This document shows positions 38,001 to 48,216 of a stretch of 64,000 nt of DNA, piece after piece. Both the position numbers and the translations under genes were made by a program. A model generated the notes under the pieces. That model did no database searches. It had not been told where the DNA came from and was given only the letters and a program-made list of their open reading frames with translations. How positions within the stretch are numbered: position 1 is the first letter of the stretch; each line of letters opens with the position of its first letter. Source of the DNA: Bisporella sp. PMI_857 (Eukaryota > Ascomycota > Leotiomycetes > Helotiales > Helotiaceae); the NCBI GenBank assembly GCA_021307315.1, contig JAJSPD010000016.1, positions 124,001 through 188,000 on the forward strand, given 5' to 3'.

Positions 38001-38599
38001 AGATATAAGGAACAGCTAAAGCTTTCTGAACAAAGCAAGCTTGAGTTTTCCTTTCCATGTTAGACTTACAAGCATACTTCTAATATCAATTCATCACTAT
38101 TGCAATTACATCGCTAGCCACTATCCTTATCCGTCATATTGCAAATCCCTCCTGCTGCCCTCTATTTGTTACAGTTAGCTATTAAAAGCTTTGTTGCAAA
38201 CGCTTCTGAATTATAGAAAACTACTTATTCAAATAAAAAACGATTCAATATTGTAAGTTAAACGCTGCGCAACTGCAAGTTCAAAATTAGAGCTTGTAAC
38301 TAAAAAAAAAAAAAAAGAGTTGTTATAACTTATCTAGAACTCTATATTTGTTTTCTTGCAAGTTACTTTTAAGCTTCGAATACAAATAGTTTAAAGTATA
38401 TAATACTGTCACGGCGCTAGCGCGCTTACGGCTTCTATATGGCCTAATAGTCCGTAAAGCACTTACATTAAAAATCACGCGGAACGTCACGTAATTAAAG
38501 CTTCTGTATATATACTTCCTTTTCTGCCTCTATAGTTCTGTAGTTTTATTATTCTCGATTTTTACCCGTATTACTTTGAGCCGTTGCTTTATTTTACGT

Positions 38600-38624
38600 G
38601 CTGTAACATACAACGTGTTACAGC
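38600..38624. repeat. Perfect short palindrome (9-bp arms)
   Basis: GCTGTAACA and TGTTACAGC flank a 7-nt loop. Confidence 0.75.
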
Positions 38625-38634
38625 AAATATTGAA

Positions 38635-38751
38635 AGCTTTCTTAAATACTATCAATTATTTGGTGGCTTTCTGAAATACCATTAAAAATTTAAGAGTGTT
38701 GGGAGCTTTCTCAAATACCATCAATTATTTGGTGGCTTTCTGAAATACCAT
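38635..38751. repeat. 48-bp direct duplication (38635-38682 and 38704-38751)
   Basis: The two copies are identical except for two positions where copy 1 has T and copy 2 has C, both followed by A (CpA to TpA). This is the signature of repeat-induced point mutation in copy 1. Confidence 0.8.
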
Positions 38752-38753
38752 CA

Positions 38754-38839
38754 TTTGTGGTATATGAGAAAGCCTCCAAATTCAGTGGTGGTATTTCAGA
38801 TATTTATCGACTTTTTGATGGTATTTGAGATATTTGCCG
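38754..38839 (-). repeat. Right terminal inverted repeat
   Basis: Reverse complement of the left repeat over roughly 85 bp with few substitutions. Similarity fades after the shared AATTTGGAGGCTTTCT block. Confidence 0.83.
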
Positions 38840-38848
38840 ATATAAAAA
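38840..38848. repeat. Right target-site duplication (9 bp)
   Basis: ATATAAAAA, identical to 37471-37479. Confidence 0.75.
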
Positions 38849-39619
38849 AGCCATCCGCATACGGCCCTTGTCAGTAAAATGGGAGTTCAGCAAGCCAGTC
38901 TGGGTCCTCGGATAGAGCTTTGTAATGAGTATAATGCTTCTGAAAGACATACGAAAATCCAAATAGAGGTTTCATTAATGTACGTAATGCTTCGTGTATC
39001 TTTAGCATACCTGCTTTCGGAGCATGTAGTCACTGGGTTCCAAGCTCAACCACTCGTTGTTCTGTTGCCGGCTTGCTTTTCACTGTCAGTCACGCATTTA
39101 CACCATTCTCTTAATAAAAATCAGCACTGCTTGACAAAAGAGACACGCTTCTAAGTATTCTGTGTTACGAGATATATTAACCTACGAAATGTGCTGGGAT
39201 CAATGCAGCAAAAGCGGAGATGCAAATTCTACAGCTAACATCGTTATATAGTTTATGAGTTCCCATTCGCTTTTACCGGGTTTAAGGAGAGCTGTGGTTT
39301 TTATATGTGTTAATTTGAGATGGCGAAGGCTTTCTCGTGTACAGACTAATTTTTGTTCTAGAAAGCCATAAAATTAATCCACACATGCACGCAGGACTAC
39401 CTTTGTCAAGCATCCATTGAAGCCCAACTTCTAGCCAGGCTTAATGACAAAGATGACCGAGGCGCCCTGGGTAATGAACCTATTCAACATTCTTACATCT
39501 TCCCCACTGCACTTTTCTTATAACTAGTCCTTACTTGCATCTTGGATAACCACGTTCTCGCCTTCATTCCTTGAGATGCGGTCGCACGTCCGTAGTATTG
39601 GTGCCTTGAGACGCTGGCT
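38849..39619. other. Intergenic, 3' of the MFS gene
   Basis: About 770 bp between the transposon and the MFS stop codon. A 91-codon open frame at 38879-39154 has no recognisable product and is not called. Confidence 0.5.
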
Positions 39620-41349
39620 CTACTTTCTTGCAGCATCCTCCAGGTTCCTCAATCTCTTCCCCTCTCGCCACTTCGGTCCATAATTGATTGCCAGCAATGC
39701 AAGCGGGCTAAAGACCAGCCATATACCAGCGATAGTTACGGCCAACCACCCTGCACCGCCAGCATGATTCAACGGACCAGCAACTGCTACGCCTGCAGCG
39801 CCCATCCAACAGCGCGCCATGTTCATTGCTGCCGACGCAGTCCCGGGCTTGGCTCGATTCAAATCCATGATTAAATTATTGAGCCCCGAGAATGCGCCGG
39901 AGCCCCCGAAAGATTGCAAGAAGAGGAAGATCATGGGTAGAGCCAGCGATGTGCGAGCTTGCATCGTCCATCCATATACTATGAGGCTGGTTCCGGAAAG
40001 GAAGAGCAAGGGCAAGCTGACTTGAAGACGTGCAATCTCGATGGGGAAATCTTTGAGATCTTGTTGTTTGTTCTTGGATATCTCAATTCCAAGGAGCTTG
40101 GCGTGTCGACGGAAGTTCCAGTCTAGGATGCGACCGACCAAGAGAACAGATGATATGGTCCCAAAGCCCGTGGCAAGATAACAGAGACTGGTGTGTAAGG
40201 TGTCGAGTCCGTATTTCTCCTCTAACTGATCGGGCAGAGTTGACAGCACCATGTAGGTGCTTGCATAGATGGAGCCACTGTAGAAGAGTAGGATGGATGA
40301 CTCTTTGTCGAAGAATAATTTCATGGAGTTCAATGGATTAATTTTTGCTTTGGACGCTATATGGAACTTCCTACCAGGCCGGTTGTCGCTAGCCTTGCGC
40401 TGCTTTCGAGTATGTAAGTAGGCCAGCAGTGACATATTCCACTTCCGAGCTGGAATGAAACCGTTGCCGACTACGTTGCGGCTAGTCTCTGGTAAGAAAA
40501 TTAACAATATCGTAAACACCAATGAGCCGAATATGGTGAGAAACCAGAAGATAGATCGCCATCCCAGATATTGACTCAAGAGACCACCAAGTACCTATAT
40601 AGCTAGTCAGTCAGAAGTATCCCTGGCACAGACTGTGCCAAAATAGGCGGAGCTCACCGGCCCAAGAGTTGGACCAAGCATCCATCCCATCTGTACGTAT
40701 GATGTGTAGATTCCCCGTTCCGCTGATGTAACAATATCAGATACCGTTGCAAGAGAGAGCGCGATAGTGCCGCTGCTTCCTGCACTTTGCAGACAGCGCA
40801 TGGTCATCAATAGGGCGTAGTTTCCTTTCAATGCCGCGCCTATGCAGCCGGCAATATATATGACAAAGGAAAGAATGAGAGCTGGTCTGCGGCCTGTCTC
40901 GTCGGATAAGTTTCCAATAAAAGATGGAGCAAGGCCTTGAACTATCTATTAAGATATTTTTGTATTAGCAGCAGTCAATTCAAATTATATGATCTCGTGG
41001 TGGTCCTTACCAAATAGACAGTGACGGTAAGGCTAATAGCACTAATGGATACATTCAACTCTTTTGCAAGCAGTGGAATGACGGGATAATATATATTTGC
41101 GGTAAGGGGCGGAAAGAGAGTGGTGAGAGCGGCTATTAAGGTTATGAATCTCTTTTCAGCAATGCTAAAGATTGAGTAAATGGCCTCCGGGTCTCCAATA
41201 GGGTCTCCAATGACTTGTCCATCTTGTGATTCCGGGGAGCGCAAGACAACAGCGGTCTTCTCAAGGTCTGTTGTGTTTCCAAGCTCCGTGGCGCCAGTAG
41301 GCTGTGGCATCACCTGGATGGTATCCAAGCTGAAATCGCTCGATTTCAT
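39620..41349 (-). CDS. MFS transporter, DHA1 drug:H+ antiporter type
   Basis: Three exons (41349-41011, 40945-40658, 40594-39620) join in phase to 533 aa with about twelve membrane spans after a polar N-terminus. Motif A appears as GNLSDETGRRPA between spans 2 and 3, and the antiporter motif C as GPTLGPVLGG in span 5. The opening AALTTLFPPLTANIYYPVIP and the stretch RCLQSAGSSGTIALSLATVSDIV place it near the fungal Qdr/Aqr/Flr drug and organic-acid exporters. The ATG at 41349 is used; a TTG two codons upstream is not. A Zn2Cys6 regulator lies directly upstream in the same orientation, which often points to local control, but no shared pathway genes are seen. The substrate is unknown. Confidence 0.9.
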
Positions 41350-42092
41350 AGTCAAGGCACAGATTAATGATGTGCCGACCGTACCAAATCCGAGGCCCTT
41401 TCAGTAGTAGCCCGCGCAATTGCACATAAATAATACCGATGGTGAGGAATGACTGATCTGATGCTTAGACAGTGGTGCTGATGTACAGAAAGGAAGAAGG
41501 GGGTCATTTGCGCTGTTATATACATATCGTTGCTCCACCGGCGAGACACCGATGTCAATATCGGTCTTCATCCCGATGCTCGCCAAATATGGATATGCCT
41601 TGCTCACGGTCTTTATTATTATAATAAATCCGCATACCCAATTGGCATGATTTCAAGCATAGGAGGTGTGGCATATCTTCTAATTTGGAACAAAGCTTGT
41701 GCTGTGTATAAATCTGTCGAGTCCCCTACACACCGAATTTGTGGGGGAGGTTGGGTGACAGGGGTTGATCTTATTGTAAGCTAGAGAGAAGACTAGATCG
41801 TAATAATTTCACTAGTTAAACCACCTCAAAATCTGTATCTTGAAATACAACGTGCTTCTATAGACATTACTATCTTCATTATCAGTATTATTCCTTTTCA
41901 TATCCTGTGTAAGTACTTATATTTAGTATGAAGGTGCAACAGTAACAAGTAACAGGCTAGAGACAGCTACGTACGAGTATTCAAAACTCTCTGAAATGTT
42001 ATCGGATTTGTCGCCAACTCCGCAATTATCTCAAACTGCTTTTCTTGTACTTTTCCCCAAAGTTGTGCAAGATAGTCTTTCTAGAGGCATGT
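41350..42092. other. Promoter region of the MFS gene
   Basis: About 740 bp upstream of the MFS start and downstream of the Zn2Cys6 gene stop. AT-rich; no gene supported. Confidence 0.5.
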
Positions 42093-44061
42093 TTATGGTA
42101 TACACTGATCCTGACCTAACAGAAAATCATATTCATTCACAGAATACGGGCCGAACACTTCATCGGCCACCAAGTTGAAGTCTCCATGCGACATATCGAA
42201 ATCAGGTAGGATTTGATGCCTCTGTTGAGGTAAGAGAGTCGATACAGTAGCGGCTGCACCAGGCGCCATTCCGCAGCTCTGTAGGAGATCTTCGATGCCT
42301 TTCGTGATACTGACTAGTAGGTGGTGCTGGTGCATCGTCGCAATCACTTCTTTCAGGACGGAGATGAGTGTGCTCATTAAACGTTGAATTTCCTGACTGT
42401 CAAGCTGTATGGAAGCGGAGAAGTGTGTGGAGACTTTAAGAAGGAAGACCACTGCAAAAGCAATCATGATATCGAAGTTTGTTGGTAGGCCATTGAGATG
42501 GGATTGAATTTCCCTATCAGACACTACAGCACGGAGAATAGATACGGCAGAAAGCATCCCAGAATTGGCGATCTCGTCCAGCTCCCCAGCCACATCAGGA
42601 GATCGAGAATTAGCATGGTTTGATCCGGCCCCGCGAAGGGCATGGGAGCAGAGGTAGAGCTTGGCGAAATGGTATTGAAGTCCGACCCCTTTGCGGGGAT
42701 AGTTTCCCACGTGCGTATTCGAAGTGAACCTATCCGCCCATTCAGCACGAAGACTATCTAAGGCGATGCTGAACCGCCGCACGTGGGGGACTTCCGCATC
42801 AGAAAGAGGTCTGTTGATATCGGCACCAAATGCGTCATAAACATTGGAGCAAAAACTCCAGCGCAAGACCTGGCTTACCAGTCGTGCATCATCTTCAGTA
42901 GCATAGTCACAGTCCAAGAACTTTCGCGCATTACGCACGGCCTCACATTCTCTAGTTATCGGTGGCCTGCCATATGGAACCGAAAAGTGGTGGTCGCAGA
43001 TGTACACTAGAAGATATAAGCGTGCCTCTAAATAATGTTCCCGGCTGCCTTGAAGAGCCTTGGAAAAGCTGTTTTGTAACTGCAGGTCTGTGGCTATTCG
43101 GACTGCTATTCCGACTAAAGACCAAGACAGATCACTAATCCAGAATGCGCCAATGCAGAGCGCTTGGACGTCTTCGGCAGCGTTTCTTTTAGAAAAGCTC
43201 AGTGCTGCGCTCAGGACAACGAACTCTTTATAAAGCAGATCGAAGTCTGGGGACGCCAAATGCAGAGCGCCGACTGCGCATATAGCCGTGGTAAGGAGTG
43301 GCGATATCTCTCTAATGCGTCCCAATGTCGCTGTACCGTAGTCTCCCAAAATACGGTACAGAAAGTGATCTAATCGACTTTGATATTCGTCAAAATATGC
43401 CTGCGCATTTTTAAGACTGATGATGCTGCGGGTTATGATGTCCTCAGCGCCTTTCGGTTGTGGAGGGGTCCTTGAAAAGAGATAATGGCCTGGGAGAGCT
43501 CCCGGGCTCGATTCCAAATCTATGACAATTTTCCATCGACTCCTTTCCTCATCTTGCTGATCCTCTTCAATCAGTTTCTCATTCAACGATGAAGGCCCAT
43601 CCTCTAGATCTTGTCTACTTTGCCAAGAAGCAGTCAGGGATGGAGTATCCTTTCCGTTAATTCCAATGGCTGCCTCAAGGTTATGGATCTTCTGTTCTAT
43701 AGTCTGTTTCCATCTAAAGACGAAAAATCAACATATAGTTTCTTCAGCCAACTTGCCAAAAGTGCTTACAATACATCGTTCTCTAGCAACATCTGCAAAC
43801 TCCGGTTTACTGTACAAGGCGTCCCTTTCTTTCTGCATCGAACGCACGGCGGTTGGGAATCATTCATATGACATTTGATCTGGCTTTGCGTTAGTTGCAA
43901 GTCCTTTCGATTCAGTCGCACGAAAATTGTTTCCAATCCACCTTTTGCTTGCGACAGGCTACACAGGCAGTGATCTTGCGACTGATATCGGGTGGTCTAG
44001 GATCCCCAAATGTGTCTCGCAGCCTGCGAATTGGCGATGCTGGAGGCTCAGCATTCGCCAT
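42093..44061 (-). CDS. Zn2Cys6 (fungal-specific) transcription factor
   Basis: Three exons (44061-43942, 43879-43770, 43713-42093) join in phase to 616 aa. The zinc cluster starts at residue 33, is split by the first intron after CVACRKQK, and reads C-x2-C-x6-C-x11-C-x2-C-x6-C across the joins, ending PPCVRCRKKGTPC. A short coiled-coil-like helix follows (WKQTIEQKIHNLEAAI), probably for dimerisation. The middle homology region runs from about residue 180 to 430 (AICAVGALHLASP, YLEARLYLLVYICDHHFSVPYGRPP), as in the fungal-specific transcription factor domain. The C-terminus is acidic. The MFS gene lies directly downstream in the same orientation. Two identical CACGTG-containing 15-mers sit upstream. 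The genes it controls cannot be told from sequence. Confidence 0.92.
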
Positions 44062-44336
44062 GTGGGCTTGACCGTTGCTTGTGTGAAGAACCCCTAAATG
44101 AATAAAAGCTTTGATTCTTCCACTATACCCTATTCAGAGGATCAGATGGCGTTTGGGGCCCCATATGTCGCACATCCTCAATTGGAAGGAAATAAATTCG
44201 GCACGAATCTTAACTTTAGTTGCCTTGTGAAAACTTGACGGTGACAATACTTACTACTCCCACTGCCCTCCGCCGCCCTAAACGAATACTACATTCCAGG
44301 GGCTTTAGCGAATCAAAGAGCCAGAATCTCTCCGTA

Positions 44337-44351
44337 ATAAAATCACGTGCA
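44337..44351. promoter_or_regulatory. CACGTG-containing 15-mer, copy 1
   Basis: ATAAAATCACGTGCA, about 280 bp upstream of the Zn2Cys6 start, exactly repeated at 44542-44556. CACGTG is the E-box core bound by bHLH factors. Confidence 0.5.
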
Positions 44352-44541
44352 AGGCAATGAACCAAAACTAGAAAAATCTCAACAAAATATACATATAGCT
44401 AGCTAATGCACCGGAGAACCTCCTTTATGTCCAATCAGTGGTGGAAGTAATGATTATGCTGGGGGTGATAGCACAGTATAGGGCGTAGGTATCGTTGTGA
44501 GATTAAACTGTGGGGCGACAGCTTACATGTAATGACTTGGC

Positions 44542-44556
44542 ATAAAATCACGTGCA
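44542..44556. promoter_or_regulatory. CACGTG-containing 15-mer, copy 2
   Basis: Exact repeat of 44337-44351 in the same orientation, about 480 bp upstream of the Zn2Cys6 start. Confidence 0.5.
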
Positions 44557-45581
44557 TTCAAGGTAGATGTATGTGTAGGAATGATATTTGTACATCTCCA
44601 AGAGGTACGAGCAGACCTACCGGCGTGATTACTGGAGAGCGCTAATGCCAAGCTCTGGTATCTACAGTATGTGAATGTGTGCCTTGGTAGTGTTGACGTT
44701 AATTTTGGTGTAACTATGCGGCAATAAGGAGAGAGCTTCACGGTTTGATATCTGGAATTGATCACATGATTCAATTAGCATTGTTCGGTAGGAATAGTAT
44801 TACGAGCGAGTGCCTGTGGGATTGGGTTTTTGTATGCTGAGCTATGAGCACATGATGGCCGATTAAGGAGGCAGTGAAGCTTAGTGCTGGCCCAGGTGGT
44901 TGGTAGGTCTCCCAAATAAATACTATGTCTTATGTGTTCTGTCGATTTCTCGAGGACTGAATATGTAAATCAGATCATGGAGATGGTATGGTTCACAACG
45001 GAGCAACCCTCTCCGGGCGGCAGTTGCCAGATCCGTGTTTTGGTGGCGATGTTGTGTGCTCTGAGCTGATGTGGTTGTTAAATGTTTCAGTGAAACAAAT
45101 TGTTTCGTTGTGACGAACAGTTCTATGGTTAGTCTAGCAAATTTGTGGCATTAGAGAGAAGACAAAGTGAAGCCCTGGGTCATTGTCGCATGGTATCTGT
45201 CAAAACGTACACATTAACTGATGAAATGCAACCGAGATTGAATTTTGAGATGACGCTGAGATTGAGGAATGCTCCTTGCACAAGGCGCAGATTTGAAATC
45301 CTCAAGCAGTTCATCCAACTTTCTTTCTGTCCACAATGACAGCCAGGCCCTATATTTCAAATGGCGAACCGTATTCCCACAGCTTGGAAGAACTTCATGC
45401 TGCCTGAATGCTGTGAAATATGGTGAAGTTCAATGTATCACGGGCGCAAATGATAGAATGGCTACTAAGCCAAGCGTTCGAGATGGAAGATGGTGTCAAA
45501 GTATAGCATTTCTTTAGCTCATATTCTGCTAACCCCATGCCAGTTTACTCCCATACCAACCCGAGAACACAGAAGAATTGT

Positions 45582-46264
45582 TCAAAATCCTGTAAGACAT
45601 GTTAGCTTGTGCCATGCTTATGCACCTTGCCCGTAGAATGGACATACTAAGTGGAGTGAAGAACCATCTGTTCTTTCCCGATGTGTATCTCTCCTCTAAA
45701 GCCTTCTTGACAGTCTTCTTAGCATCCTCCCGCTGCGATTGCTCCTTGAAAGTATCCGAAGTGATGACACCCTTCAATCCCTCCAGCTCGAGTGTGTAAC
45801 GTGTTGGCATGAGGTGGTTGTAGTTGATGACCTTAATGAAAGGCTTGACCTTGCTGCGCTTCGTTTGGCGGGTTTTCGACATGCGGCGAGTGATTTGAGA
45901 TGGGTAGCGCTCAATACCAGCAACCAAGGCATGTGGATATGGGTGCGACTTGGATCCAGAGTCTTGAGGTTGAATGATCACGACCTATATTTCTTCCAAT
46001 CAGCCCTAGCTCTTCCTAATTCTACTCTTCTCAACTTTATGGCTGCGCATATTCCTTTAGATCGAAAGTTCGGCCTTAGATCCAAGCTTATCTCCTCCAT
46101 TGCCGACTCCATAATGAGGGTAGGAAGTGAGCATTACCTTCTTTCCGGCATATCTGCCCCGGGTAATGATCGCAACACGGCCGACCTTCAGGACTGTGAT
46201 GTGCAAGTCAGCACTCCTCGTATTATAGACTATGTTCCAGTATTTTAGGTATCTTACACTTCAT
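45582..46264 (-). CDS. rpl27: 60S ribosomal protein eL27
   Basis: Component of the large cytosolic ribosomal subunit. Four coding exons (46264-46258, 46193-46138, 45984-45648, 45589-45582) join in phase to 135 aa, the expected size. The first coding exon is only 7 nt (Met-Lys plus one base) and the last 8 nt (end of Arg, Phe, stop). The protein reads [21 protein letters not shown], then [20 protein letters not shown], and ends [10 protein letters not shown], the universal C-terminus. Clear GCTAAC-like branch sites precede the last acceptor. If the last intron were retained, translation would run on for about 35 unrelated residues, so splicing is needed for the correct end. The 153-nt second intron was checked for snoRNA boxes without a convincing hit. 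Confidence 0.96.
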
Positions 46265-47314
46265 TTTGTTGGCTGTTGTCGAAATGTCGTTTTGATTTCC
46301 TCTTCGTCGTTGCTCAAAATTTACGATACCAAAAATGCTGGTGTGCGTACCGCTAAGCGAAACGAGGCACCAAGGCATAAAACTTGAGTTGAGCCTTGGC
46401 GTTGTCGCTTGCTTATGTCATCGTTCTGGCTTTTCTCTATATCACGTGCTGCGGCTAAGCTAGAGTCTAGCTGAACTCACCTGGAACGTCAACTGTATCA
46501 CTTCACTTTTCACTTATCCATTTACGCCCGAACATAAAATCACATTGCTAACTTTGCTACACTGAGGGAAAGATACTTCGGATGAGAACCCGTGTGGACG
46601 TTTTGCACGATGTTCAGTTTCCATAGCATTCGCTGTTAATGTTTCCGCAAGACCATCTTGCAAGGGCAAGAAGCTCAGGCGCCGGAGTCTGTCCGCTTCG
46701 ATTGTATCATATGTCCGGATCAGTACGATTCTCTCAGGGGACATGCCCGGGATCCGCATATGCCGCAGATCATAGCGCAAGATCCACCAACCAACAACGT
46801 TGTTTCTATGGCCGCCTTGTCCTTGCCAATGTCTCGAGCGCCGTCTCAGACTCTCTCACTGGGCAGCTGTTTAACCTCCAAGAGCTGATCCGAAGCTTGA
46901 CCTCCAGTCTAAGCAGGAAAAGCTTTCATGCTCCCCGCCACGCTTCCCTAGACCAAAGATCATTGTACATCAGCGATTGGCTACAAGTTTGTGTACCAGA
47001 TTCATCTCATTCTTCGCATATCTCCTGTATCGTGAGTGTCAGTTTTCAAGTAGAAACGTAGGTGAATCCGCAGTGGCAGTGTAGAATTCTACCTCGAACG
47101 ACTTGGCCATTGCCGTGCTCTGCATACGTGAGATCAATTGCCGTGTTATCCTGACGAACTGGATCTATAAGTACTCCCAAAAGTGCTCATGAAATTCTCT
47201 CATCACACAGCACAGCATTCAATCACACTCTAATAGCTTCTCTTAATCTCTTCTCCTCTTACTCTATTAAACTTAATAATACTACTGCCGGCCAGTATTT
47301 TCTCATCAAACATC
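46265..47314. other. Divergent promoter region, eL27 / Egh16-like
   Basis: About 1.05 kb between divergent genes. Open frames within it (for example 46639-47061) lack family features and are treated as chance. A pyrimidine-rich stretch precedes the Egh16-like ATG. Confidence 0.5.
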
Positions 47315-48216
47315 ATGTTATTCTCAGCATCTGTTCTTCTTTTCCTTACTGCCTCAAGCCCACTTGTGGCAGGCCACGGTGCGATTATCAAGGCCGTTGG
47401 TGATGCAGGCGGACAAGGCCAGGCCCTTGGTGGTAAGTGTTTCCCATCTCGAGACTCACTTTCCAGTCCTATGTATGAAATATACTGATTCACGCAGTCG
47501 ATGACGCAACTCCACGAGATGGATCTCGCCGAAACCCATTCCAGCAAGACTCAACTCGCTTCAGGAACGCGGCTGCTGATACCTGCGGTGAGACTCTTGG
47601 TGGCGGAACCAACGACCCAGCTACTCAAGTTGCAGCAATGGTCGCTTCTGGAGGTGAGTGCTATTTACCTAGATTTATCTCATGATAGGCCGCTAACATC
47701 AGATAGATCAATTGCCACAGGTCACACCCGGAGGAGAGCTGCAGATGACTCTCCATCAAGTCAACGGCGATGGCGCTGGCCCTTATGAATGTATGATTGA
47801 TGCTACTGGCACCGGCACACAGTGGCAGGCCATTACTGTTGGCACCAATGTTCCTGGCGAGAACTCCCGAAGCGATGCTAGAGCCCAAGACTTTGTAAGC
47901 CGAAGCACCCTATGTATAATAACGATATCACTAACTGAAAGACTTAGCCTCTCACTGCCAATATCCCAGCCGATCAAGCGTGTACCGGAACAGCTGGTGA
48001 TGCCACTGGACTGTGCATGGTTAGATGCAACAACGCTGCCAGTATGTTACTCAAGCTTAAAAAAAAAGTCTCACCTTCACTGCTAATCATTACATAGGAG
48101 CTGGACCTTTCGGAGGCTGTATACCCGTCCAACTGGCTGGTGCTGGAAATGCCACCGACGCTGCCGCTACCAGACGCGCCAAACGCGCTAAGCGGTCTGC
48201 AAGATTCCTAGCATAG
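47315..48216 (+). CDS. Secreted Egh16/MAS-like protein (appressorium-associated family)
   Basis: Five exons (47315-47432, 47498-47653, 47707-47894, 47948-48041, 48098-48216) join in phase to 224 aa. A signal peptide covers about residues 1-20, with cleavage likely before [10 protein letters not shown]. The mature protein has the family blocks [54 protein letters not shown] and [21 protein letters not shown], with paired cysteines expected to form disulphides. The family includes barley powdery mildew Egh16 and Magnaporthe MAS/GAS proteins, secreted during infection-structure formation; a biochemical activity is not established to my knowledge. The C-terminal tail has several basic pairs (RRAKRAKR) that could be Kex2 sites, so the tail may be removed on secretion (inference). 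Confidence 0.9.

Larger units (their letters stand above)
37480..38839. mobile_element. Non-autonomous DNA transposon, Mutator-like (MULE-type MITE)
   Basis: A 1,360-bp element bounded by long terminal inverted repeats that begin CGGCAAATATCT, flanked by a perfect 9-bp direct duplication. Long inverted repeats plus a 9-bp duplication fit the Mutator superfamily (usually 8-11 bp) better than hAT (8 bp, short repeats) or Tc1/mariner (TA). No coding sequence is present, so it needs a transposase supplied from elsewhere. The interior is AT-rich with subterminal repeats of a GAAATACCATC word, one hairpin near the left end, a 48-bp direct duplication near the right end, a small GC-rich triplicated block in the middle and two short perfect palindromes. 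I do not recognise the family name. Confidence 0.8.
44062..45581. other. Intergenic, 5' of the Zn2Cys6 gene
   Basis: About 1.5 kb between the Zn2Cys6 start and the 3' end of eL27. Apart from a repeated 15-mer containing CACGTG, nothing is supported. Short open frames show no family features. Confidence 0.5.

Noticed and set aside
37471..38848. Classification of the element as hAT
   Set aside because: hAT elements give 8-bp duplications and short terminal repeats; here the repeats are long and nine flanking bases match.
38879..39154. 91-codon open frame just right of the transposon
   Set aside because: No domain, composition unlike coding sequence in this window, and AT-rich intergenic context.
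45985..46137. Possible snoRNA in the second intron of eL27
   Set aside because: Ribosomal protein introns often host snoRNAs, but no clear C/D or H/ACA box set was seen.
46639..47061. 140-codon open frame upstream of the Egh16-like gene
   Set aside because: Overlaps other open frames on both strands, no family features, and lies in a divergent promoter region.
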